Assembly (NCBI GenBank): GCA_025358945.1
Contig: JANYHS010000187.1
Location: forward strand, 1-40,751
From: Acidobacteriota bacterium
Lineage (GTDB): Bacteria; Acidobacteriota; Vicinamibacteria; Vicinamibacterales; CAVVIG01
Direction of reading: 5' to 3'
DNA: 40,751 bases
How positions within the stretch are numbered: position 1 is the stretch's first letter; every line of letters begins with the position of its first letter. Shown in pieces: positions 9,475 through 16,870 of this stretch. Both the position numbers and the translations under genes were made by a program. Below the pieces are notes generated by a model, which saw nothing but the letters and a program-made list of their open reading frames with translations, did no database searches and was not told where the DNA came from.

Positions 9475-10239
9475 ATGCGTTCGACGTCTGCGGCCCTGCG
9501 CCGCGCCGCCCGCGCCCACTTCACGGACTCTTCCAAACGCCGGGGTCTGTTGATTGCATTCGAGGGGCCCGACGGTTCCGGCAAGACCACCCAGCGAAAA
9601 CTCTTCAAGACCTGGCTCAAATCTGAAGGCTACGACGTCGTCACGACGAAGTGGAACTCGTCGGATCTGATCAAGCCGATCATCAAGAGCCGCAAGGCGG
9701 TTCACGCGCTCAGCCCCGAGGAGTTCTCGCTGCTGCACGCCGCTGATTTCCGCCATCGCGTCGAGGAGGTGATCCTGCCGGCGCTGTGGGAGGGCAAGTT
9801 GGTCATCGCCGACCGATTTCTCTTCACGGGCCTGGCACGCGACGTCGCGCGCGGTCTCGATCTCGATTGGGTGCTGAGGCTGTACCAGCCGCTGCTGTGG
9901 CCGGACCTGGTGTTCTACTTCGCCGTCTCGCCAGGAACATCCGGCAAGCGCGTCACCGCGGTGCGCATGCCGAGCTTCTACGAGGCGGGCCAGGACGTCA
10001 CCCAGGTGGACGATCCGGTCGAAAGCTATCAGCGCTTCATCGGGCGTGTGATTCGCGAGTACGAGTCGCTGGCGCTGATCTTCAACATGATCACTGTGGA
10101 CGCCGAACAGTCGATCGGCGAGCAGCATTATCTGATCCGCCGGCTGTTTCTCGAGGGACAAGACCGCCCGTGGTCCGACTGGAACGCCGACGCTGTCGCG
10201 GAGTGGCTCGCGCTCAAGGGCGACAAGGCGGGCCGGTGA
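9475..10239 (+). CDS. Thymidylate kinase-like P-loop kinase
   Basis: A 254-aa protein starting at ATG 9475, five bases after the methyltransferase stop; the ORF-track start at 9331 lies inside that gene. The Walker A is intact in the dTMP-kinase style: LIAFEGPDGSGKTTQRKLF. DRFLFTGLARD stands where dTMP kinases have DRY. The LID region differs from housekeeping enzymes (SGKRVTAVRMPSFYEAGQ) and the protein has an extra basic N-terminus (RRAARAHF). It ends in an overlap with a second, degenerate copy. Given the company of GTs, a deacetylase and a methyltransferase, I doubt that dTMP is its substrate. A role in phosphorylating a cluster intermediate is inference only. Confidence 0.83.
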   Translation: MRSTSAALRRAARAHFTDSSKRRGLLIAFEGPDGSGKTTQRKLFKTWLKSEGYDVVTTKWNSSDLIKPIIKSRKAVHALSPEEFSLLHAADFRHRVEEVILPALWEGKLVIADRFLFTGLARDVARGLDLDWVLRLYQPLLWPDLVFYFAVSPGTSGKRVTAVRMPSFYEAGQDVTQVDDPVESYQRFIGRVIREYESLALIFNMITVDAEQSIGEQHYLIRRLFLEGQDRPWSDWNADAVAEWLALKGDKAGR

Positions 10240-10763
10240 CGAAGAAGAACACGCCGCCGCAGTTGATCGCGGTCGATGGCGTGGACGCTGCGGCCGTGCA
10301 GGCCGAGGCCAGGATCGCGCTGGGATCGCCCTCGCGCGGCGGCATCAGCCGGTGGGATGCCTCCGGCGTGTTTCAGGAACTGGCGGTCGCCGAAGAGGCG
10401 GCAGGTACGCCGTCGGCGCGCACGCTCCTGTTGCTGTACGCCGCCGATCTCGCGTTCAGGCTGCGCTGGCAGATCCGGCCCGCACTCGCCGAAGGCCGCA
10501 CCGTTGTGGCCGCGCCATACATCGACACCGCGATGGCGTTCGGACGCGCAGCGGGTTTGAAGCCCTCGTGGCTCACCAATCTGTTTCGCTTTGCGCCGCG
10601 CCCGAAGCACCGGCGGTTCGTGGCCCTGAGCAAGGGCCGCGCGGCAGCGGTGAAGGATGGGTTCGTTGGTTTCAGCTCGCAGCGCATCGCGGACCACGCC
10701 GGGGGCTCGCGCCGGCAGATCATCGAAGCGACTGCCGCGCAGTTGCGCCGGCTCGCGCGATAA
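10236..10763 (+). CDS. Degenerate thymidylate kinase-like protein without P-loop
   Basis: The ORF track starts this frame at 9786, inside the previous gene. The real start is probably GTG 10236 in a GTGA overlap, giving 175 aa. The protein aligns by eye with dTMP-kinase-like proteins: LIAVDGVDAAAVQAEARIAL replaces the beta1/P-loop, with no G-x4-GK[ST], and VVAAPYIDTAMAFGRAAG stands where VV-DRY-TA-AYGRA would be, so the DR is gone too. The intervening helix (LLLLYAADLAFRLRWQIRPAL) is well kept and the frame is clean. That argues for a preserved non-catalytic subunit or regulator of the adjacent kinase rather than a decaying gene. It is the last gene of the run. Confidence 0.78.
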   Translation: MTKKNTPPQLIAVDGVDAAAVQAEARIALGSPSRGGISRWDASGVFQELAVAEEAAGTPSARTLLLLYAADLAFRLRWQIRPALAEGRTVVAAPYIDTAMAFGRAAGLKPSWLTNLFRFAPRPKHRRFVALSKGRAAAVKDGFVGFSSQRIADHAGGSRRQIIEATAAQLRRLAR

Positions 10764-10815
10764 CGTTCCGCCTGCTTGATGGCGCACCTCGCCCGATCCG
10801 TCGCGAGCGGGGCGA

Positions 10816-11751
10816 TCAGCATGGGACGCCGTCGTCAGCGCCTGCCTCTGCGGCGCGTCCTTCGGCCGCCGCCTCTCGGATGGTGCGGAACAGTTCCGCT
10901 GCCTCGGCCACCGCCGACGCCTCGGTGACGACGATCGCAACCTCGCGGCGGAAGTCGAGGCTGAGCGCAGCCAGCGCGAGACTGCCAATGACCACCGTCT
11001 CCTCGTCGATGAGCATGATCTTCCCGTGCGATCGCAAATCGCCGAGATGTTTCGCGGAAAACACTTCGACCGTCATGCCCGACGCCCGCTTCGCATTCAG
11101 CAGCGAGACGAGATCGGGATCCGACAACTTCGCGTCGATCAACCGGATGCTGGTCCGCGCCCCTTCAATCAGCGCCGTGAACTGCCGCCGCGCGCGCTCG
11201 GGTCCGACGATTAACCGCTCCGCCAGATCGTCGGGCATCGCCTGACGTGCGCAATCGGCCACCCACAACCGCCGAAGATCGGCCACCACTGCAGGATCGT
11301 ACGTCACCACCAGCGCGTCGCAGGTCTTCTTGAAACACTTCTTCGTGAAGTTCAGCGACGCGACGATAGCCGGGCCGTCATCGGCGACCAGATACTTGGG
11401 GTGATATTTCACGACGGCATCGGTGTAGGAATGCAGCGCCGCACCTGTTTCCTCGAGCGCGTGCCACAGCTGCACCATCTTCTTGCGGCCACCCTTGGCG
11501 CGAGAGGTGACGAGCACTTCGACGATCACGCCGCGCGTCACCGCCGCGGCAAGTTCCTCGAAGACCGCCGTGTCGTTGCAGCGGAAGAGCGACAGCGTGA
11601 TACGCGTGCGCGCGTGGCGAATGACGTCGAGCAACGCGGCCTGGCGATCACCGACCGACGTGATCAGGCGATCCGGCGGCACCGCCCTGGCGGCGTTCAT
11701 GCGCGTTTCCATGTCGGACAAAAGAACGGGGCTTAAGGCTCGTCTCGGCAT
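10816..11751 (-). CDS. Phospholipase D superfamily protein
   Basis: A 311-aa protein with two HKD-type motifs, KYHPKYLVADD and SHGKIMLIDEE, each followed by a hydrophobic strand and Ser/Thr-containing segment (VASLNFTKK, VVIGSLALAA). This is the arrangement of bacterial PLD-fold phosphodiesterases, nucleases and cardiolipin synthases. No signal peptide is evident, so a cytoplasmic role is likely. The ORF-track start at 11769 would be TTG. I prefer ATG 11751, preceded by an AT-rich stretch with TATATT that could be a -10 element; ATGs at 11712 and 11700 are further options. It converges with the glycan cluster and is not part of it. The substrate is unresolved. Confidence 0.85.
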   Translation of the reverse strand: MPRRALSPVLLSDMETRMNAARAVPPDRLITSVGDRQAALLDVIRHARTRITLSLFRCNDTAVFEELAAAVTRGVIVEVLVTSRAKGGRKKMVQLWHALEETGAALHSYTDAVVKYHPKYLVADDGPAIVASLNFTKKCFKKTCDALVVTYDPAVVADLRRLWVADCARQAMPDDLAERLIVGPERARRQFTALIEGARTSIRLIDAKLSDPDLVSLLNAKRASGMTVEVFSAKHLGDLRSHGKIMLIDEETVVIGSLALAALSLDFRREVAIVVTEASAVAEAAELFRTIREAAAEGRAAEAGADDGVPC

Positions 11752-11865
11752 ATTTGTGAGAATCGGCAATATACACTAAGGGAGATCGACCAACGCTGAA
11801 GTACCAAGCTGTGCATCTTGGCGTCCGTCTCTGCCGTTGAAACCCTGATCGAGGTTAATCCATCC

Positions 11866-12771
11866 ATGAAGATCGTCATCGCCGGCGGCACCGGCTTTCT
11901 CGGACGCCCGCTCACCGACGCACTCGCGCGCGACGGCCACGATGTCGTCATCCTGACCCGCGGTCAGAACGGCGGTCGCACCGGCGTGCGACGTGTACCG
12001 TGGAATCCGAACGGTGAACGTGGTCCGTGGGCCGCGGAGATCGACGGCGCCGGCGCCGTCGTCAATCTCGCCGGTGAACCGATCGCGGGGAAGCGATGGA
12101 CGGCCACGCAGAAAGCCTGCATCCTCGACAGCCGCATTCAAGCCACCCGTAGCCTGGCCGCGGCGATCCGCGGCGCAACCGCCGCGCCGCAGGTGTTGGT
12201 CAACGGATCGGCGGTCGGCTACTACGGACCGCGAGGCGACGACGTCGTCACGGAATCGGCGCCTGCCGGATCCGATTTTCTGGCGCAGGTCTGCGTACAG
12301 TGGGAACACGAGGCGCTGCGCGCGGCAAGCGATCGCACGCGCGTCGTCTGCCTCCGGACCGGCATCGTCCTCGAGAAAGACGGCGGCGCGCTGCCGCAGA
12401 TGCTGCCGCCGTTCTGGTTCGGCGCTGGCGGCCCCGTTGGATCGGGCAGGCAGTACTGGCCGTGGATTCACCGTGACGACTGGATCGGGCTCGTGCAATG
12501 GGCGATCGCCTCGCCCGCGGTACGAGGCGCGATCAACGCGACGGCGCCGCATCCGGTGACCAATGCCGAATTCGCGCGCGCCCTCGGCCGCGCGATCCAT
12601 CGCCCGGCGTTCATGCCTGCTCCCGGATTCGCACTGAAGCTGGTGTTGGGCGAGATGGCCGATGCGCTGCTGCTCTCGGGACAGAACGCAGTGCCGGACG
12701 CCGCCAAGCGCGCGGGATTTTCGTTTCGCTACAGCGACGTGAACGACGCGCTGCGCGCGATTTTCTCGTAG
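11866..12771 (+). CDS. TIGR01777 family NAD(P)-dependent epimerase/reductase
   Basis: A 301-aa protein starting at ATG 11866, with a GAGG eleven bases upstream; the track start at 11818 lacks support. It opens with the Rossmann motif MKIVIAGGTGFLGRPLTDAL and contains NLAGEPIAGKRWT, VNGSAVGYYG and WIHRDDWIGLVQWAI, all hallmarks of the YfcH/SulA-like extended SDR subfamily. The C-terminal extension (LKLVLGEMADALLLSGQNAVP) is the usual DUF1731-type tail. These proteins are widespread, and their physiological substrate is poorly defined. The gene stands alone between the PLD gene (divergent) and the anti-sigma gene (convergent). Confidence 0.92.
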   Translation: MKIVIAGGTGFLGRPLTDALARDGHDVVILTRGQNGGRTGVRRVPWNPNGERGPWAAEIDGAGAVVNLAGEPIAGKRWTATQKACILDSRIQATRSLAAAIRGATAAPQVLVNGSAVGYYGPRGDDVVTESAPAGSDFLAQVCVQWEHEALRAASDRTRVVCLRTGIVLEKDGGALPQMLPPFWFGAGGPVGSGRQYWPWIHRDDWIGLVQWAIASPAVRGAINATAPHPVTNAEFARALGRAIHRPAFMPAPGFALKLVLGEMADALLLSGQNAVPDAAKRAGFSFRYSDVNDALRAIFS

Positions 12772-12773
12772 CG

Positions 12774-12828
12774 CAGGGGGTTCAGCCCCCTGTCGCAGCC
12801 CTGAACGGCTGCGCCACACGTCGGTGTG
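12774..12828. terminator. Cluster of three small hairpins between convergent genes
   Basis: Immediately after the epimerase stop come three back-to-back perfect stems: CAGGGGG/CCCCCTG around TTCAG, CGCAGCC/GGCTGCG around CTGAAC, and CACAC/GTGTG around GTCG. There is no T-run, so it is not a textbook intrinsic terminator. It lies between convergent genes (the anti-sigma gene ends at 12834) and could stop or stabilise transcripts in both directions. The sequence style also resembles repetitive extragenic palindromes. The function is inference. Confidence 0.6.
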
Positions 12829-12833
12829 TTGAC

Positions 12834-13628
12834 TCAGTGCGCGAGGCCGACGAGATATTTGTCGCCGGTGGGCGCGGGCATGCCGCCTTCGGGCTCGAGC
12901 GTGACTGCCATCGCTACAGGCGCGGGGATATCCTGCGGGGTTGCAATCGTGGCGTTCACGCGGCCGTCCGCGTCGAGGATCAACATACCGGCGCTGATCG
13001 GCGAGGGCTGAGACGTCAGCACCCAGAGTTGATACGCGCGTCCCGGTGGCGGCTTGGGCAGATTCGCGGCCGTGAAGACGAGACCACGCGATCGACTCCA
13101 GTACGCGCGCGCCGACGCGCGCGGCGCAACCCTCTGACCTGCCAGATCAATGCGCGCCAGATCGGGCGCCGCCAGCACCGCCACCGTCGACCGCAACTCG
13201 AACGACGTCCGCCTGACCTCCGCCACCAGACGCTCGCCGGCATCCGCGCGCAGCGTCGTCTCGCGCAGCCTCGCCTCGAGCGTCGTCACCTGACCCCGCA
13301 ACTGCGACGCATAAGTGCCCAGTCCGACCGCCAGGGCCACTGCTGCGGCCATCGCCAGCCAGTTGGCGTACGACGGCGAACGGCGCGTGTAGACCCTGGC
13401 CAGAAGACCGGCGCGAATCGTTGCGGCAGGGACGGCAGGAGACGGGAGATGGGCCAGCGCCTCGACCACGGGCGCCCAACTGCGCACCTCGGCCGCACAG
13501 TTGGCGCAGGTCGCCAGATGCGCCTCGAACGCCTGGTTCTCGGCAGCGGTCAGCGCGCCCAGGACGTAGGCCGCCGCCTGATCGCCAAGTTGGTCGTGCA
13601 CTCCCACAATAGGCTCTACGGCGCTCAC
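12834..13628 (-). CDS. Zinc-binding anti-sigma factor (RskA-like)
   Basis: A 264-aa protein with a GTG start. Residues about 5-80 form a zinc anti-sigma domain with the HxxxCxxC signature HLATCANC and a preceding helix (AAAYVLGALTAAENQAFEAHL). A single membrane helix follows (NWLAMAAAVALAVGLGTYA, near 125-145), then a coiled-coil-like stretch (QVTTLEARLRETTLRADAGERLVAEV). The extracytoplasmic C-terminal domain is RskA-like: ARAYWSRSRGLVFTAANLPKPPPGRAYQLWV and a GMPAPTGD ending. It should hold the upstream ECF sigma factor at the membrane and release it on an envelope signal. It is the last gene of the sigma-cupin-anti-sigma unit. Confidence 0.9.
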   Translation of the reverse strand: MSAVEPIVGVHDQLGDQAAAYVLGALTAAENQAFEAHLATCANCAAEVRSWAPVVEALAHLPSPAVPAATIRAGLLARVYTRRSPSYANWLAMAAAVALAVGLGTYASQLRGQVTTLEARLRETTLRADAGERLVAEVRRTSFELRSTVAVLAAPDLARIDLAGQRVAPRASARAYWSRSRGLVFTAANLPKPPPGRAYQLWVLTSQPSPISAGMLILDADGRVNATIATPQDIPAPVAMAVTLEPEGGMPAPTGDKYLVGLAH

Positions 13629-13661
13629 TCCGGATGGGATGGCCGCCGCAGAAAGGACAAG

Positions 13662-14141
13662 CTACGCCAGCATGCTGGCGGGCAGGTGCTCTTCGGGTGG
13701 GACGATCAGGATCACCTGCGCGCCCTCGTCCGTCCAGAGCTCGCCATGATCGGTATTGGCGTCGGCGTGCACGAAATCGCCCGGACCCAGCCGCCGCCCA
13801 CACGTAAAGATGCTTCCGGAGACGACGTAGCACTCTTCGGCGCCGCCGTGATGGTGCGACGGAAAGTGGGTCCCTGGCGCCACGTCGAGCAGCAAGGTCG
13901 CGTAGCCGCGCGTCTTGTTCAGCGAGAGAACCTTCATCCTGATGCCAGGCACCGGATGCGCCATCCAGGTATCGGTGTCGGACGCGTGGTGAAACGCGAA
14001 GCCATCGGGATCGGGTGATGCGGCGACGCGCTCCATCAGCCGCTGTTTGACGCTCGAATCCGGCACGACTCCACCCGTCGTCGAGGCGAGCGCCAGCGCC
14101 ACAATTGCGTCGAAGTTCACGATATCGAGGTCGTCGGTCAT
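13662..14141 (-). CDS. ChrR-like cupin protein
   Basis: A 159-aa protein whose start overlaps the sigma factor stop (ATGA). The C-terminal two thirds is a single cupin barrel with a likely metal site: THFPSHHHGGAEECYVVSGSI for motif 1 and DFVHADANTDHGELWTDEG for motif 2. ChrR-type anti-sigma factors join an N-terminal zinc anti-sigma domain to such a cupin, which senses singlet oxygen or organic peroxides. Here the short N-terminus has no Cys/His zinc motif, and the anti-sigma domain is encoded by the next gene. I infer that this is the sensory half of a split ChrR system. A plain metal-dependent dioxygenase is less likely. Confidence 0.85.
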   Translation of the reverse strand: MTDDLDIVNFDAIVALALASTTGGVVPDSSVKQRLMERVAASPDPDGFAFHHASDTDTWMAHPVPGIRMKVLSLNKTRGYATLLLDVAPGTHFPSHHHGGAEECYVVSGSIFTCGRRLGPGDFVHADANTDHGELWTDEGAQVILIVPPEEHLPASMLA

Positions 14142-14701
14142 TGCTCTATGAATACCTGCGACAGCTGCTCGCGCAACGCGAGCATGCCGGTGCGAATCCG
14201 CGTTTTGACAGTGCCGAGCGGGAGCTTGAAACGTTCTGCGAGCTCGGACTGCGTGAGCCCCAGGAAATACGCCTGCTCGATCAACACGCGCTGATCCGGC
14301 GGCAAGGTGTCGAGGGCGCGTGCGACGGCGCGCTGCTGCTCGCTGACGCTCGCCTGCGACTCGGGGCTCTCGACCGGTGCCGGCTCCGGCGCCGACTCCA
14401 CCGCGCGCAGGCGGACGCTATTGGCGCGCAGCCGATCGATGGCGCGGTTGCGCGCGATGCGCACCAGCCAGGCTGCCGGCGGCCCCAGCGAGACGTTGTA
14501 CGTTTCCGCCCGCGTCCAGACGAGGACGAACACTTCCTGCAGCACTTCCTCGGATTCGCTGCGATCGCGAAGAATCCGCAGGATCAAGCCGAAGAGCAGG
14601 CGGCAGTGGCGATCGTACAGATCGGCCACCGCGTGCTCATCGCGCGCGACGATGCGCTCGATGAGGACGATGTCGCCGCGGGCGTCTTCGATGTGCTGCA
14701 C
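14138..14701 (-). CDS. ECF family RNA polymerase sigma factor
   Basis: A 187-aa protein with a GTG start one base after the E1 beta stop. Region 2 is clear (LYDRHCRLLFGLILRILRDRSESEEVLQEVFVLVW, then AWLVRIARNRAIDRLR). Region 4 has LDTLPPDQRVLIEQAYFLGLTQSELAERFKLPLGTVKTRIRTGML, a sigma-70 r4 helix-turn-helix. A Pro/Ala/Glu linker separates them. The cupin gene overlaps its end and the RskA-like anti-sigma gene follows, so the sigma is probably kept inactive by that protein. The GTG has no good ribosome-binding site, consistent with coupling to upstream E1 beta translation or with a start slightly downstream. I could not identify target promoters. Confidence 0.93.
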   Translation of the reverse strand: MQHIEDARGDIVLIERIVARDEHAVADLYDRHCRLLFGLILRILRDRSESEEVLQEVFVLVWTRAETYNVSLGPPAAWLVRIARNRAIDRLRANSVRLRAVESAPEPAPVESPESQASVSEQQRAVARALDTLPPDQRVLIEQAYFLGLTQSELAERFKLPLGTVKTRIRTGMLALREQLSQVFIEQ

Positions 14702-14702
14702 G

Positions 14703-15686
14703 TCAGTACGCGACCAGTGTCCGCAGCGCGGCGGTGATTTTGTCGGTGTTCGGCAGATTGAACGCCTCGAGCACGTGGGAAAACGGCGCGTGGGTATCCG
14801 GATACGTCACGCGGAGCACCGGCGCATCGAGGGCGTCGAACTTCTCTTCCATGATGACGGCCGACAGCTCGGCGCCGAGGCCCAGGGTCTTCACGTCTTC
14901 GTGAACCACCAGCACGCGATTTGTCTTGTCGAGCGATGCGAAGATCGCCGCCTTGTCAAACGGCATCAAGGTGCGCAGATCGATCACCTCCACCTCCACG
15001 CCTTCCTTCGCGAGCCGGTCGGCGGCTTCGAGCGACGGCGTCACCATCGCACCGTAGGTGAGCAGCGTCGCATCGGCGCCCTCGCGTCGCGTGGCCGCCA
15101 CGCCGATCGGCACGATCTCGTCGCCCTCTGGCACCGGCCCCTTCGCGCGACGATACAGATACTTGTGTTCGAGGAACACCACCGGGTTGTCGTCTCGAAT
15201 CGCCGCCTTCAGCAGGCCCTTCGCATCCCAGGCGGTCGACGGCGCCACGACTTTCAGCCCGGGCCGGTGAATGAACCATGCTTCGGGATTCTGCGAGTGA
15301 TACAAGCCGCCACCGACGTTGCCGCCGCTCGGCGCGCGCACCACGATCGGCACCGACGCGCGGCCGCCGTAGCGATAGCGCAGCGTCGCCGCCTGATTCA
15401 CGATCTGATCGAATCCGCACGAGATGAAGTCAGCAAACTGCATCTCCGCCACTGGACGGTAGCCGCGCAGCGCCGCGCCGATACTGACGCCGATGATCGC
15501 CGACTCCGAGATCGGCGTGTCGACCACGCGCATCTCGCCGAACTCATCGTAAAGGCCCTGCGTCACGCCGAACGCGCCGCCGTAGGGGCCCACATCCTCG
15601 CCGAGGACAAAGACCTTCGGATCGCGGCGCATCTCTTCAGCGAGCGCCTCGCGGATCGCTTCGAGGTACGACAACTCCTTGCTCAT
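14703..15686 (-). CDS. 2-oxoacid dehydrogenase E1 component, beta subunit
   Basis: A 327-aa protein beginning MSKELSYLEAIREALAEEM at ATG 15686. The 120-residue extension in the ORF track crosses the intergenic inverted repeat and is rejected. Family marks include VFVLGEDVGPYGGAFGVTQGL, RVVDTPISESAIIGVSIGAAL, VVRAPSGGNVGGGLYHSQNPE and VIDLRTLMPFDKAAI, as in the beta subunits of pyruvate, acetoin or branched-chain 2-oxoacid dehydrogenases. With E1 alpha it binds thiamine diphosphate, decarboxylates a 2-oxoacid and passes the acyl group to an E2 lipoyl domain. No E2 or E3 gene is in the window, so the exact 2-oxoacid is undecided. GGAG ten bases upstream of the start is its likely ribosome-binding site. 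Confidence 0.93.
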   Translation of the reverse strand: MSKELSYLEAIREALAEEMRRDPKVFVLGEDVGPYGGAFGVTQGLYDEFGEMRVVDTPISESAIIGVSIGAALRGYRPVAEMQFADFISCGFDQIVNQAATLRYRYGGRASVPIVVRAPSGGNVGGGLYHSQNPEAWFIHRPGLKVVAPSTAWDAKGLLKAAIRDDNPVVFLEHKYLYRRAKGPVPEGDEIVPIGVAATRREGADATLLTYGAMVTPSLEAADRLAKEGVEVEVIDLRTLMPFDKAAIFASLDKTNRVLVVHEDVKTLGLGAELSAVIMEEKFDALDAPVLRVTYPDTHAPFSHVLEAFNLPNTDKITAALRTLVAY

Positions 15687-15696
15687 GCGATCACAT

Positions 15697-15784
15697 CTCC
15701 ACCGCAGAGGACACAGAGGACACGGGAACACAAATCTTCTCGTACAAGATTCGGCCTCGTAACCTCCGGTCCTCCGTGGTGGAG
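15697..15784 (-). promoter_or_regulatory. Inverted repeat between E1 alpha and E1 beta that could hide the E1 beta ribosome-binding site
   Basis: CTCCACCGCAGAGGAC at 15697-15712 and GTCCTCCGTGGTGGAG at 15769-15784 are inverted copies matching at 14 of 16 positions, separated by 56 bases. In the minus-strand mRNA the downstream arm ends in GGTGGAG, the likely Shine-Dalgarno of E1 beta. Folding would therefore pair it and lower E1 beta translation. The arms also contain the GCAGAGGACACAGAGGAC-style dispersed repeat common in acidobacterial intergenic DNA, so it may simply be a repeat insertion. Confidence 0.55.
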
Positions 15785-15787
15785 CCC

Positions 15788-16771
15788 TTATGCATACAGA
15801 TCCGTCACCGCATCCTCTGGCGCGGGGTCCGGTGCGTTCAGCGCGAACTCCACGGCGTCGTCGATCGTCGTCGTGATGCGCTCCTCGATGGCCTTTTGCT
15901 TGTCGTCGTCGAGTACGTGACGGGCGCGGAGATAGGTGGTGAACGTCGGGATCGGGTCGCGACTCTTCCACATCGCGAGCTCTTCGTCGGTGCGATAGAA
16001 CGCCTTGTCGTGCTCCGAGTGCCCGTGCCAGCGATACGTCTTGCACTCGATGAGGGTCGGGCCGTCACCGGCGCGCGCGCGGGCGATCGCGCCGAGCGAC
16101 GCCTGATACACCGCCAGGACGTCGTTACCGTTAATCGCGACGCCATCGAAGCCGTACCCTTCCGCGCGAATTGCCACGTCGTCGATCGCCATGCTCTTTT
16201 CGAGCGGCACCGAGTACGCGTACTGGTTGTTCTCGCAGATGAAGACGATCGGCAGTTGCTGGACGCCGGCGAAATTCAGCGCCTCGTGAAAGTCACCCGT
16301 GTTGCTCGCGCCCTCACCGAAGTAGGCGACAACGACGTTGTCTACCTTCTCCATCTTGAAGGTGTAGCCGAGCCCGGCGGCGATCGGCAGGTTGGCGCCG
16401 AGCATGCTGGTGTTGCCGAAGATGCCGAGTTCTGTCACGCCGCTATGCAGCGCCGAATCGCGGCCCTTCGACAGGCCCGTCGTCTTCGCGAACATCTGCG
16501 ACATCATCACGCGCGCCTCGACGCCCTTCATCAAAAACGATCCGAGGTCGCGGTGCAGCGGGCAGATGAAGTCCTCTTTGCGCAGCCCGAAGCAGGTGCC
16601 GACGATGATCGCTTCCTGGCCGATGCCGGTATACACGCCGCTGCGGACCTGGCCCTGCTTGACCAGAATGCTGAGGCGCTCGTCAAAGGCGCGGATCAGT
16701 TTCAGCCAATAGAACATCTCGAGCAACTGCTCGGGGGCCAGCTTGAATTTCGTCCGTTTGATCGGGGGCAT
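15788..16771 (-). CDS. 2-oxoacid dehydrogenase E1 component, alpha subunit
   Basis: A 327-aa protein starting at ATG 16771. It contains the thiamine diphosphate motif as FGEGASNTGDFHEALNFAG ending at ICENNQYAYS. Other E1 alpha marks are YTGIGQEAIIVGTCFGL, CPLHRDLGSFLMKG, SALHSGVTELGIFGNTSMLG and KTYRWHGHSEHD. It forms an alpha2beta2 E1 with the downstream beta subunit, in the same order and strand 101 bases apart. The partners E2 and E3 are absent here. Sequence alone does not separate pyruvate from acetoin or branched-chain specificity, though the short length fits the last two groups and many Acidobacteriota enzymes annotated as pyruvate dehydrogenase. Confidence 0.94.
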   Translation of the reverse strand: MPPIKRTKFKLAPEQLLEMFYWLKLIRAFDERLSILVKQGQVRSGVYTGIGQEAIIVGTCFGLRKEDFICPLHRDLGSFLMKGVEARVMMSQMFAKTTGLSKGRDSALHSGVTELGIFGNTSMLGANLPIAAGLGYTFKMEKVDNVVVAYFGEGASNTGDFHEALNFAGVQQLPIVFICENNQYAYSVPLEKSMAIDDVAIRAEGYGFDGVAINGNDVLAVYQASLGAIARARAGDGPTLIECKTYRWHGHSEHDKAFYRTDEELAMWKSRDPIPTFTTYLRARHVLDDDKQKAIEERITTTIDDAVEFALNAPDPAPEDAVTDLYA

Positions 16772-16775
16772 CGCG

Positions 16776-16870
16776 AATCTGCTAATTGAGCAATCTGGTA
16801 ATTGGGTAATTGATCGCCGGATGGCTCAATCCCATGACCAGAGTACCCGAGTACTAGATTACCCGATCCC
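16776..16870. repeat. AT-rich TAATTG/ATTACC intergenic repeat
   Basis: A locally AT-rich block built from GGTAATTGGGTAATTG-type words and their complements (TACCCGAGTAC, AGATTACCC). It includes an inverted pair ATTGAGC/GCTCAAT, and GGGTAAT faces ATTACCC further out. It runs from the E1 alpha start up to and across the HD-GYP stop codon (TAA on minus at 16861-16859). The composition differs sharply from the coding sequence on both sides. It looks like a dispersed repeat element, and it must also contain any E1 alpha promoter. Confidence 0.55.

Noticed and set aside
12498-14018. 506-aa plus-strand ORF
   Set aside because: Crosses the epimerase, hairpins, anti-sigma and cupin genes in a non-coding frame, with Arg-rich composition typical of shadows.
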